Shown piece after piece: positions 9,128 to 16,786 of a stretch of 47,656 nucleotides of DNA. Positions within the stretch are counted from its first letter, which is position 1; each line of letters opens with the position of its first letter. Below the pieces are notes generated by a model that saw nothing but the letters and a program-made list of their open reading frames with translations, had not been told where the DNA came from and made no database searches. The position numbers were made by a program, and so were the translations under genes. Origin of the DNA: Alistipes sp. CAG:831 (GTDB taxonomy: Bacteria; Bacteroidota; Bacteroidia; Bacteroidales; UBA932); assembly GCA_000432775.1 (NCBI GenBank), contig HF990386.1:1-47656 (forward strand). Direction: 5' to 3'.

Positions 9128-10192
9128 CTACTGGACGACGGGGATGCGCACGATGAACTCAGAGTCCGTCTTTTCGGCCGTCACCCTGCGGTTGAAGAGT
9201 ATCTCATACTGACGGCTGATGTTCTGCAGACCGGTACCGGTGGAGGCTCCCGGCTCTGTTTTCTTGGGATTCAAATTATTGCGGACGACGATATGCCGCA
9301 TCTCAACCTTTATGGAGATGTGAAGGGCGCTGGAGGAGTTGACCACATTGTGCTTGACAGCGTTCTCCACCATCATCTGGAGGGTGCAGGGTATTATCCT
9401 GGTGCCATGATACCTCTCAGGGATATCTATGTCGGTGACGAAACTCTCTCCGAACCTCTCCCGCAGCAGGTCACAGTACTTGCCCACGAACTCCAGCTCC
9501 TCTTCCAGCATCACCAGGGTATGCTTCTCCAGCTTGAGAAAGTAACGGTACACGCCGGCCAGTTTCCCCGCATAATCACTGGCCCTGTCGGCATCCTCAT
9601 GTATCAGATACTGAAGGACTGTCAGGCAGTTGAACAGGAAGTGAGGGTTGGTCTCGCTCTTGAGCAGCTGGTACTGGTAGTTGGCCTTGGCCCGCTGCTC
9701 GGCCTCCACGGCGACGGCCTTGCGGTTCGTCCATCGGTAATAGAAGACAAGGTCAGTGATAAGTATCGCTACTGCGTTGAATATCAGATTGCTCACATAA
9801 GTAAAAAGAAACAGGCGGCCAAAGAACCTGCTCCCGTCCGTCAGGTGCGGGTACTGCCATATCCGGATCAGCAGCGAGGTCAGGAAGGCCATCAGCGCTA
9901 TGGCTCCCACCTCCACCAGCGAGCGGACTATGGTCCTGCCGCTCCCGTACGGGAAGAAACGCACCAGCAGCACGACGATGAGGATGTCTCCGAGCACCGC
10001 ACCGAAGGTCAGGGAATAGTTGGACAGGGTCTGAAAGAGGAAATCCCCGAAATATAGGCCGAAACTCTCGTAAAACAGGGGCATGGCCCTTTCGATCAGT
10101 ATCCTGGCAAAGAGGACAATGATGATGATGACCATCAGGTCGACGGTCGAGACCTGGCTGCGCCCTCCCCTATTGCTGCTTTCCTCCGACAT
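9128..10192 (-). CDS. LytS-like sensor histidine kinase (His_kinase family)
   Basis: A 354-residue membrane kinase. The first ~150 residues hold about four hydrophobic segments and no obvious extracytoplasmic ligand domain. A short coiled region leads to the His_kinase domain with the phosphoacceptor His184 in the NPHFLFNCL motif, and a HATPase domain with the N-box VENAVKHN (Asn277) and a GTGLQNI glycine box near residue 325. This class pairs with LytTR regulators, and one is encoded convergently right next door. Its start overlaps the end of the upstream small membrane protein gene by 23 bp, so those two genes are one transcript and probably translationally coupled. The signal sensed is unknown. 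Confidence 0.92.
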   Translation of the reverse strand: MSEESSNRGGRSQVSTVDLMVIIIIVLFARILIERAMPLFYESFGLYFGDFLFQTLSNYSLTFGAVLGDILIVVLLVRFFPYGSGRTIVRSLVEVGAIALMAFLTSLLIRIWQYPHLTDGSRFFGRLFLFTYVSNLIFNAVAILITDLVFYYRWTNRKAVAVEAEQRAKANYQYQLLKSETNPHFLFNCLTVLQYLIHEDADRASDYAGKLAGVYRYFLKLEKHTLVMLEEELEFVGKYCDLLRERFGESFVTDIDIPERYHGTRIIPCTLQMMVENAVKHNVVNSSSALHISIKVEMRHIVVRNNLNPKKTEPGASTGTGLQNISRQYEILFNRRVTAEKTDSEFIVRIPVVQ

Positions 10193-10577
10193 GCCAGTCC
10201 CTGCGTACTAAGAGGACGATCACCAGTCCCAGAAGCCCGGTGGTGACCATCGTAACTATGACATTGATCCACACTCCCCATGAGGGCACCCACTTCTCGA
10301 GCAGTCCGGCTCCCTCGGTCCCGATGTAAAAACCGGCGAAACACGAGAGAAAGGCCAGTCCCAGGAACACATCGAAAGAGGCTCTGTAGAACTTGATAAG
10401 GGCGAAGACCATGCCTATGGTCAGGCAGGTGAGGAAGATGCCGTCACCTATCTTGGTGTCGTGAAGTGCCAGACAGACAATCGCGTGGGCGAGGACGAAA
10501 ATCAGTACTATGACATTGGCCCTGAGCACGTCACTCCTCGCATTGCCCGTTCGTAAGAAAAACCGCTTCATAGTCAT
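10170..10577 (-). CDS. Small polytopic membrane protein of unknown function
   Basis: About 135 residues, mostly hydrophobic, with four probable transmembrane helices (about 20-36, 44-62, 67-85 and 98-122) and a short basic C terminus. I do not recognise the family. I chose MTMKRFF (10577) because a promoter-like pair lies just upstream; MKRFF at 10571 is equally plausible, and the longer frame beginning at 10643 would run back through that promoter. It overlaps the LytS-like kinase start by 23 bp. The overlap suggests it is an accessory or signal-sensing subunit of that kinase, but this is inference only. Confidence 0.7.
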   Translation of the reverse strand: MTMKRFFLRTGNARSDVLRANVIVLIFVLAHAIVCLALHDTKIGDGIFLTCLTIGMVFALIKFYRASFDVFLGLAFLSCFAGFYIGTEGAGLLEKWVPSWGVWINVIVTMVTTGLLGLVIVLLVRRDWHVGGKQQ

Positions 10578-10588
10578 AGATATTTCCG

Positions 10589-10620
10589 TAAAATTAGCGA
10601 TTTTTCCATACATTTGCAAA
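10589..10620 (-). promoter_or_regulatory. Promoter of the small membrane protein-kinase operon
   Basis: On the minus strand TTTG (10620-10617), a 20-bp spacer and TAATTTTA (10596-10589) fit the Bacteroidota consensus except for the last base of the -7 box. It overlaps the divergent malQ promoter element. Confidence 0.5.
10609..10616 (+). promoter_or_regulatory. Predicted -7 element of malQ
   Basis: TACATTTG matches TAnnTTTG exactly, 15 nt before the malQ ATG. A good upstream TTTG is lacking at 19-21 bp, so the promoter may depend on an activator. It overlaps the spacer of the divergent kinase-operon promoter. Confidence 0.5.
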
Positions 10621-10631
10621 AAATCCGAACG

Positions 10632-13298
10632 ATGATTATTCATTTTTCCATCAACTTCCGCACCTTCTGGGGACAGAATCTCTATCTTTCCGGATCCGCA
10701 CCTGAGCTCGGTGGCGGCGACCCGGCCAAGGCAGTCCCCATGAACTGGACTCCAGGTGATTTCTGGAAAACCGACATCAAGATAACAGCCCTTGAGGAAA
10801 GAGTACTGTCCTACAAATACTTCGTCAAGTCAGAGGACGGTTCCACCTTCTATGAGGCAGGCACTGAGAGAATCCTGGGACTGAACAGCGCGTCCCGCGA
10901 GCTGTTCCTCAACGACGAGTGGCAGGGCAATTCGGCGGACGCCCCCTTCCTCACAGCCCCCTTCTCGGAGATATTCTTCTCCCACGCCCACCGCGAATCC
11001 ACCCAGACACACCTCCACTCACGCGAGGTCATCATCAGAGTGACGGCCCCGGCAGTGGAGCAGGACTGCGTCCTCGCCATATGCGGAGACGTCCCCTTAC
11101 TGGGAGGATGGAATCCGGCCATGGCATTGGAGATGACTCCCGTGCATGGTTCCCGCTGGACCGTACATCTGCCCGCGGGGAAACTGGGCAGGAGGCTGGA
11201 ATTCAAGTTTATCAAGCGCAACACCTCCGACGGCAGCATCATCTGGGAGGACAGGGACAACCGGGTCCTGGAACTGCCGGGCGACATCACACCCCACCAG
11301 ACATGGTCCGTGGAATATTCCCAGGCGGCATTCCACCTGGGCAGGCCCCGTTTTTCCGGCACCGCCGTACCGGTATTTGCCCTCAAGACACAGAACAGCT
11401 GCGGCATAGGCGACTTCACCGACCTCAAGACATTCGGAGACTGGATCCGCTCCATAGGCCAGAACGTCATCCAGATACTGCCTGTCAACGATACCACCTC
11501 CACCGGCACCTGGACCGACTCCTACCCCTACGGAGGCATCACCGTCATGGCCCTGCACCCCATATTCATCAGCATCCCCGCCATAGGCCCCCTCAGGAAC
11601 CCGGGACAGCGCTCCGCCTACACCCGCGAGCGGAAAGCCCTGGAGGCACTGACGGCCATCGACTACGAGAAAGTACTGGCCCTGAAGAACAAATATCTCA
11701 GGATACAGTTCGAGACCTATAAGGAGGACACCTTCGCCGAGCCGAAGTTCCTTTCATTCTACCGCAGCAACAAGTCCTGGCTCCTGCCCTACTGCGCCTT
11801 CTGCGCCCTGAGGGACAGCCACGGCACAGCCGATTTTTCCCAATGGGGAGAGGACTCCCGCTGCACCCCGGGACTGCTCGCCCGCGTCAACTCGGAGGAC
11901 AGCCCCCTTTACCCGGAAATATCCTTCCATATCTTCACCCAGTACCACCTGCACCGGCAGCTGCTGGATGCGGTGCAGTACCTCCATTCGCTGGGCATTG
12001 CCCTGAAGGGAGACATTCCCATAGGCATCACCCGCAACAGCGCGGACGCATGGGCTTCCCCGGAGCTCTTCCACATGGATTCCCAGGCCGGAGCCCCGCC
12101 CGACGACTTTGCGGCAGAGGGTCAGAACTGGGGATTCCCCACATACGACTGGGACAGAATGGCCGAAGACGGCTACCGCTGGTGGAAAGAGCGTTTCCGC
12201 CACATGTCGGAGTATTTCGACGCCTACAGGATAGACCACGTGCTGGGATTTTTCCGGATATGGGAGATTCCTCAGGAGCAGACCAAGGGACTGATGGGGC
12301 ATTTCTCCCCTGCCCTGCCGATGGACTGCGGGGAGATACTCTCCTTCGGATTCGGGTTTGACTTCGCCCGCCACGCCACACCTTATATAAGATACTGGCA
12401 ACTGAAGGAGATGTTCGGGGAGCACACCGAGGAGGTGATGAGCAAGTACTTGAACAGCAACGAATACGAGGTATTCACCCTCAAGGAGGAGTTCAACACG
12501 CAGAGGAAGATCGAGGAGTATTTCGGGCCGGAGCAGAACGATATCAAGGACGGCCTGCAGGCCCTCGTCAGCGAGGTGCTCTTCCTCGAGGACAGCAAGC
12601 GTCCCGGACTCTTCCATCCCAGGATTTCCGCCCAGTTCACATACTCCTACCGCGACCTGCCGGAAGACCAGAAAGCGGCCTACAACCGGCTCTATGACCA
12701 CTTCTTCTACAAGAGGCACAATGAGTTCTGGAGGGATTCAGCCCTGCGCAAGCTCCCCGAGGTGACCGCCGCCACCGACATGCTTACCTGCGCGGAGGAC
12801 CTGGGCATGATTCCGGATTGCGTGCCGGAGGTCATAAGGGACCTGAAGATACTGTCACTGGAGATATTCCGCATGTCCAAGGATCCCCGCGAGCCCTTCG
12901 GAGATCCCGCCCGCTATCCCTACATGAGCGTATGTACCACCGGCACCCACGACACCAGCACTCTCAGACAGTGGTGGGAAGAAGACCGGGGAATATCATC
13001 GGAGTACTGGCACAGGATGCTCCACGAGGGAGGCGACGCACCCTACTTCTGCGAGCCCTGGCTCTGCGAGAAGATCATACGCATGCACACCGCATCCCCG
13101 GCCATGCTGACCATACTGCCCCTGCAGGACTGGCTGTCCGTGGACGGAGATGTCAGGGCACAGGACCCGGCAGCCGAGCGCATCAACGTACCTTCGATAC
13201 CCAAATACTACTGGAGATACCGCATGCACCTGCCGATAGAAGAACTTACCGCCAATCGGAAACTTACCGCTAAACTCAAAGAACTGTCAAGAAGATGA
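10632..13298 (+). CDS. malQ: 4-alpha-glucanotransferase (amylomaltase, GH77) with two N-terminal CBM20 domains
   Basis: This enzyme disproportionates maltodextrins, transferring 4-alpha-glucan segments between chains and releasing glucose. The 888-residue form starts at ATG 10632, just after a -7 promoter box; a TTG 18 bp upstream lies inside that box. Two starch-binding CBM20-like domains occupy about 1-95 and 130-230. The GH77 barrel follows with SCGIGDFTDLKTFGDW, a PYGG substrate loop, the nucleophile Asp535 in YRIDHVLGFFRIWEIP, the acid/base Glu722 in CAEDLG, and Asp774 in TGTHDTSTL, so all three catalytic residues are present. There is no signal peptide, so it is cytoplasmic. The stop codon overlaps the next gene in ATGA. 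It fits the processing of maltodextrins imported by the neighbouring operon. Confidence 0.95.
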   Translation: MIIHFSINFRTFWGQNLYLSGSAPELGGGDPAKAVPMNWTPGDFWKTDIKITALEERVLSYKYFVKSEDGSTFYEAGTERILGLNSASRELFLNDEWQGNSADAPFLTAPFSEIFFSHAHRESTQTHLHSREVIIRVTAPAVEQDCVLAICGDVPLLGGWNPAMALEMTPVHGSRWTVHLPAGKLGRRLEFKFIKRNTSDGSIIWEDRDNRVLELPGDITPHQTWSVEYSQAAFHLGRPRFSGTAVPVFALKTQNSCGIGDFTDLKTFGDWIRSIGQNVIQILPVNDTTSTGTWTDSYPYGGITVMALHPIFISIPAIGPLRNPGQRSAYTRERKALEALTAIDYEKVLALKNKYLRIQFETYKEDTFAEPKFLSFYRSNKSWLLPYCAFCALRDSHGTADFSQWGEDSRCTPGLLARVNSEDSPLYPEISFHIFTQYHLHRQLLDAVQYLHSLGIALKGDIPIGITRNSADAWASPELFHMDSQAGAPPDDFAAEGQNWGFPTYDWDRMAEDGYRWWKERFRHMSEYFDAYRIDHVLGFFRIWEIPQEQTKGLMGHFSPALPMDCGEILSFGFGFDFARHATPYIRYWQLKEMFGEHTEEVMSKYLNSNEYEVFTLKEEFNTQRKIEEYFGPEQNDIKDGLQALVSEVLFLEDSKRPGLFHPRISAQFTYSYRDLPEDQKAAYNRLYDHFFYKRHNEFWRDSALRKLPEVTAATDMLTCAEDLGMIPDCVPEVIRDLKILSLEIFRMSKDPREPFGDPARYPYMSVCTTGTHDTSTLRQWWEEDRGISSEYWHRMLHEGGDAPYFCEPWLCEKIIRMHTASPAMLTILPLQDWLSVDGDVRAQDPAAERINVPSIPKYYWRYRMHLPIEELTANRKLTAKLKELSRR

Positions 13299-14566
13299 AT
13301 TCCAACGATGGAGCCGCCGGCTCAGAAACTGCCCCGAAACGCAGAAAGGGCATACGCATAGCCCTTCACTGGCAAATACTCATAGGCATAGCGCTAGGTG
13401 CCGCCTATGGCATATTCCTGCCTCACTGGACACAGTACATAGAGTGGATAGGAGACCTGTTCCTCAACGCCTTGAACATGATAGTCATTCCCCTCATAGC
13501 CTCGTCCATCTTCATAGGGGTGGCCGGCATGGCGGGAGGCAACCTGGGCAGGGTACTGGGCAAGACTCTCTCCTATTACCTCCTGACCACCCTGACAGCC
13601 GTCATCATAGGCCTGGTTCTGGTCTCTGTCATCAGACCCGGCGTAGGCAGGGACGTGGTGCTCACCGGCAATGTGGAGAACATAGCCGCTCAGGACGTAC
13701 ACATGATCGACCAGCTCACAGGCATAGTGCCGTCCAACGTCTTCGCAGCCATGGCCGACGGGAACATCCTCCCCATCATCTTCTTCATGGTCCTTCTGGG
13801 CATCTTCTCCACCAAGCTGGACAAGAAGCACTACACCGTGCTGCTGGACTTCTTCACCGCTGTATACGAGCTGATAATGAAGGTTACGATGGCCATCATA
13901 AGGCTCACTCCCATAGGCATATTCTCCGTAATGGCCTGCATGATAGGGAAGCAGGCCGGAGACCCGGACGCCCTGATAGGGATAGTCAAGGGACTCGGTA
14001 TGTTCGTGCTCACAGTCTGGGCAGGATGCCTGATACACGGAGGCCTGGTGCTGCCGGGCACAGTATGGGCACTGGCCCGCATCAATCCTTACAAGCACAT
14101 GCGCCGGGTATCCACCCCCATGCTGACAGCATTCACCACCTGCTCGTCCAACGCCACCCTGCCCCTGTCCATCCGCTACACCCAGGCTTGCGGAGTATCG
14201 GAAAAACTGGCAGGACTTACACTCTCTCTCGGAAGCACCGTCAACATGAACGGCACGGCCCTGTTCGAGTGCGTATCGGCTCTGTTCATAGCCCAGCTCT
14301 ACGGCATTGATCTGACTATAGGGCAGCAGATTACTGTAGTACTCACCTCGCTGATGGCAGCTGTAGGCTCTGCCGGCATACCCATGGCCGGCATAGTGAT
14401 GATGGCCATCGTCTTCAACGCTGTCGGACTGCCGATGGAGGGAGTGGGTATAATTCTTGCTGTACAGCAGATCTGCGAGATGCCCCGTACCTGTCTCAAC
14501 GTATACGGAGACCTGTGCGGAGCTGTCATCGTAGCCCGCTCGGAAGGGGATAGAATCACCGTCTGA
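13295..14566 (+). CDS. Dicarboxylate/amino acid:cation symporter (DAACS, GltP/DctA-like)
   Basis: A 423-residue inner-membrane secondary transporter of the glutamate/aspartate/C4-dicarboxylate family. The fold landmarks are all visible: YYLLTT in TM3 (94-99), hairpin-1 loop TTCSSNATLPLSIR (281-294), TM7 motif NMNGTA (317-322), hairpin-2 AGIPMAG (360-366), and TM8 CEMPRTCLNVYGDLCG (394-409). The TM8 Arg398 that usually contacts the acidic side chain of the substrate is kept. The family motif NMDGT is here NMNGT, which changes a residue that coordinates Na+ in characterised homologues. Translation is coupled to malQ by a 4-bp ATGA overlap, an odd partner for a sugar enzyme. Substrate is probably an acidic amino acid or dicarboxylate, not proven. 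Confidence 0.92.
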   Translation: MNSNDGAAGSETAPKRRKGIRIALHWQILIGIALGAAYGIFLPHWTQYIEWIGDLFLNALNMIVIPLIASSIFIGVAGMAGGNLGRVLGKTLSYYLLTTLTAVIIGLVLVSVIRPGVGRDVVLTGNVENIAAQDVHMIDQLTGIVPSNVFAAMADGNILPIIFFMVLLGIFSTKLDKKHYTVLLDFFTAVYELIMKVTMAIIRLTPIGIFSVMACMIGKQAGDPDALIGIVKGLGMFVLTVWAGCLIHGGLVLPGTVWALARINPYKHMRRVSTPMLTAFTTCSSNATLPLSIRYTQACGVSEKLAGLTLSLGSTVNMNGTALFECVSALFIAQLYGIDLTIGQQITVVLTSLMAAVGSAGIPMAGIVMMAIVFNAVGLPMEGVGIILAVQQICEMPRTCLNVYGDLCGAVIVARSEGDRITV

Positions 14567-14603
14567 GCGCACTGCCACATTATCAGAACAAAACGCCACT
14601 TTT

Positions 14604-15635
14604 ATGACAGCACATATCAAAACTCTTTTGTCCATTCTGACAGCCTCTGTCTGCCTGACATCGCTGCTGACAGGCTGCCAGTCCGCCCCGGCTCCTGCCA
14701 TGGAAGGGCACTATACCCTTCAGGCTCAGAGCGTGCAGGTCAACGGAACGATTATCAACATCACTGACTGGCCAGGCAGCTCTGTCACGATATCCGCAGT
14801 TGACGACGAGACTGTAACAGTCAGCATTGACAGCCTTCTGCTCGGTTTCGACACCCTTACCGTCTCCGCCACCGCCGCCGGGGAAGGGAAAGACAAATAC
14901 ACCTTTTCCGGCACATACAGCGGTCAGGACAGGGACATCTCCGTCTCCGGGACAGTCGACGGCTCCGCGCTGTCACTCAGCATCACCGACATCTGCACAT
15001 CTCCGGTCACCGGCAGATGGAAAGCAGCCGTTGCTGATGACGGGCTGGCAGACATCAGCTTATCATTCTACAGTCCGTTGGTAAGCGACATCCCCTACGG
15101 AGACGGAGGCTCCATACCGGTGGAGGATGCCCTGGTCCTGATCAATGCGGCCCTCCGCGAGGCCATCACACCCGAACTGGCTAACCTCGGATACGTGGAA
15201 CTGACCCGCACCGGTTATGTCGGCATAAATTGGAACGGTGACATCAGTTCCGAAGCAGAACCCCTGTTGCAGGACGTGATACAGTACTGGCCGGAACCGG
15301 AAGCATCCCGACTGCACATATACCTGCGCCGGACCATAACCGACGGCATGGGGCTGGAGATATCCCCCCTGGATGCCGCCCTGGCCTATTCAACCTCTGA
15401 AGGCAGCCTGATGCTGAGCCTGGACCGGAAAACCATTTCACCCTGGCTGGGAGCAATCTCCAACACCGTCAACAGCACCACATACGAGGCTTACCTCGAA
15501 GCCGGCAGCCCTTTCGGAGAACTCAGCATGGAAGAGTTCACACGATACAGGAGCATGGCCTCCCTGCTGGTGGCCTCCCTCTCAATGCCGGACACAGAAC
15601 TGAGCCTGAAAGTGCGTATGACTCCTGAATCATAA
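14604..15635 (+). CDS. Predicted lipoprotein, paralogue of the next gene
   Basis: A 343-residue protein with a lipoprotein signal peptide ending LLTGC (Cys25). The N-terminal half is beta-rich with low sequence complexity (Ser/Thr/Asp/Gly), followed by a GRWK motif near residue 134 and an alpha/beta C-terminal half containing YLRRTITDG. I do not recognise the family with confidence. The layout, including an xEGxY start after the lipidated Cys, a Gly-x-Trp turn near the middle and a YLRxx strand, matches the protein encoded just downstream, so the two are diverged duplicates. It starts 37 bp after the symporter gene and is probably in the same transcript. The likely location is the periplasmic or outer-surface face of a membrane. 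Confidence 0.8.
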   Translation: MTAHIKTLLSILTASVCLTSLLTGCQSAPAPAMEGHYTLQAQSVQVNGTIINITDWPGSSVTISAVDDETVTVSIDSLLLGFDTLTVSATAAGEGKDKYTFSGTYSGQDRDISVSGTVDGSALSLSITDICTSPVTGRWKAAVADDGLADISLSFYSPLVSDIPYGDGGSIPVEDALVLINAALREAITPELANLGYVELTRTGYVGINWNGDISSEAEPLLQDVIQYWPEPEASRLHIYLRRTITDGMGLEISPLDAALAYSTSEGSLMLSLDRKTISPWLGAISNTVNSTTYEAYLEAGSPFGELSMEEFTRYRSMASLLVASLSMPDTELSLKVRMTPES

Positions 15636-15676
15636 AACGATAATTGTTATTTTAAAAATTAAAGGTATATCAAAAA

Positions 15677-16780
15677 ATGAAAAAAATTCTCTTCATGGCA
15701 GCCTCTGCGCTGCTTATCCTTTCCTGTACAAAGGATCCCGACCTGACTGTCTATGAAGGCAGCTACAAGGTGGACAACAACACTGTCATTACCGTCAACA
15801 ATCACAGCGTGAACTTCGGAGACTACGAGAACGCCAGCATAACCATCACTCTGACAGACGGGGACAATTGCGAAGTAGTCCTTACCAACTTCATCAACGG
15901 CCAGTCAGAAGTCAAGGTGCCCGCCACCATCTCCGGCTCCGCCACCAAGGCCGCAGCCGGGGCTTCCTTCTCAGGAAGTGTCAGTGCAGGTGACCGTACC
16001 GTCAATGTAGAAGGAATAACCGCCGACGGAACAATCGCCTCCATCAACATTTCCGAAGAGATTACTGCAGAAGGAGTCGTCGGCCGCTGGACACTCGGAA
16101 GCGCAGCCATCACATTCTCGCATCCGGATCTGGAGATTATCGACCTGAGTCCCATAATTCCTGATTTCACACTGCCTATGGCTACCGTGGTAGAAATGAT
16201 CAATGGACTTATCGCCCAGTCCATCGCCGACGATTCCAGCCTTGCTCAGTCGTACATCGAGTTTACCGCGGACGGATACATAAACGGAATGGATATTCAG
16301 GATGCCCCTGAACTTCAGAACATTCTCTGCTATTATGTAAACTCTGACGAAGGTATTTTCGGCATCTACCTGCGTAAGTCCCTGTTGGAACAGCTGTTCG
16401 CACAGATTGACCAGTTGCCCGAACTCAGCGGAATGCTCGAGATGTTCGGTCTCAGCACCCTGATTGAGAATCCCCAGAATGTATCCATACCCCTCAGTTA
16501 CTCCGTAAGCGACGGCGGTCTCAGCCTGACAGCCGACCAAAGCCTCGCAGACCCCTATCTGGCAATGCTCGCCGAACCCGTAGCTATCATCAAGAGCCTG
16601 ATCTCAGATCTGGAATATGATGATGTCATCGAATTCCTCTACATGTACGATCTGCAGACCCTCATCACCTCTGAGAACCTGCCGGCCGTCAAAGATCTCA
16701 TCATCAGCTTGATAGAGGCTCTGACAGACGGTCAGGCAAAGTACTCTGCAACTATCGGCCTGATTCCATACGCAGGATAA
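15677..16780 (+). CDS. Predicted lipoprotein, paralogue of the preceding gene
   Basis: A 367-residue lipoprotein with signal peptide ending LILSC (Cys17). As in the upstream paralogue, residues 25-130 look like an all-beta domain that begins YEGSYKV, followed by VVGRWTLG and a helical C-terminal part with GIYLRKSLLEQ. Function unknown. It has a typical MKKILF start. The 41-bp gap upstream is A/T-rich but carries no full promoter consensus. It ends 6 bp before radA, so radA is probably read from the same message. Confidence 0.82.
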   Translation: MKKILFMAASALLILSCTKDPDLTVYEGSYKVDNNTVITVNNHSVNFGDYENASITITLTDGDNCEVVLTNFINGQSEVKVPATISGSATKAAAGASFSGSVSAGDRTVNVEGITADGTIASINISEEITAEGVVGRWTLGSAAITFSHPDLEIIDLSPIIPDFTLPMATVVEMINGLIAQSIADDSSLAQSYIEFTADGYINGMDIQDAPELQNILCYYVNSDEGIFGIYLRKSLLEQLFAQIDQLPELSGMLEMFGLSTLIENPQNVSIPLSYSVSDGGLSLTADQSLADPYLAMLAEPVAIIKSLISDLEYDDVIEFLYMYDLQTLITSENLPAVKDLIISLIEALTDGQAKYSATIGLIPYAG

Positions 16781-16786
16781 TCAACC

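Noticed and set aside
10614..10631. TTG start for malQ
   Set aside because: It lies within the TACATTTG promoter box; ATG 10632 gives a natural CBM20 start.
13394..14701. 435-codon frame antisense to the DAACS symporter
   Set aside because: Opposite a well-conserved transporter; composition typical of the complement of hydrophobic codons.
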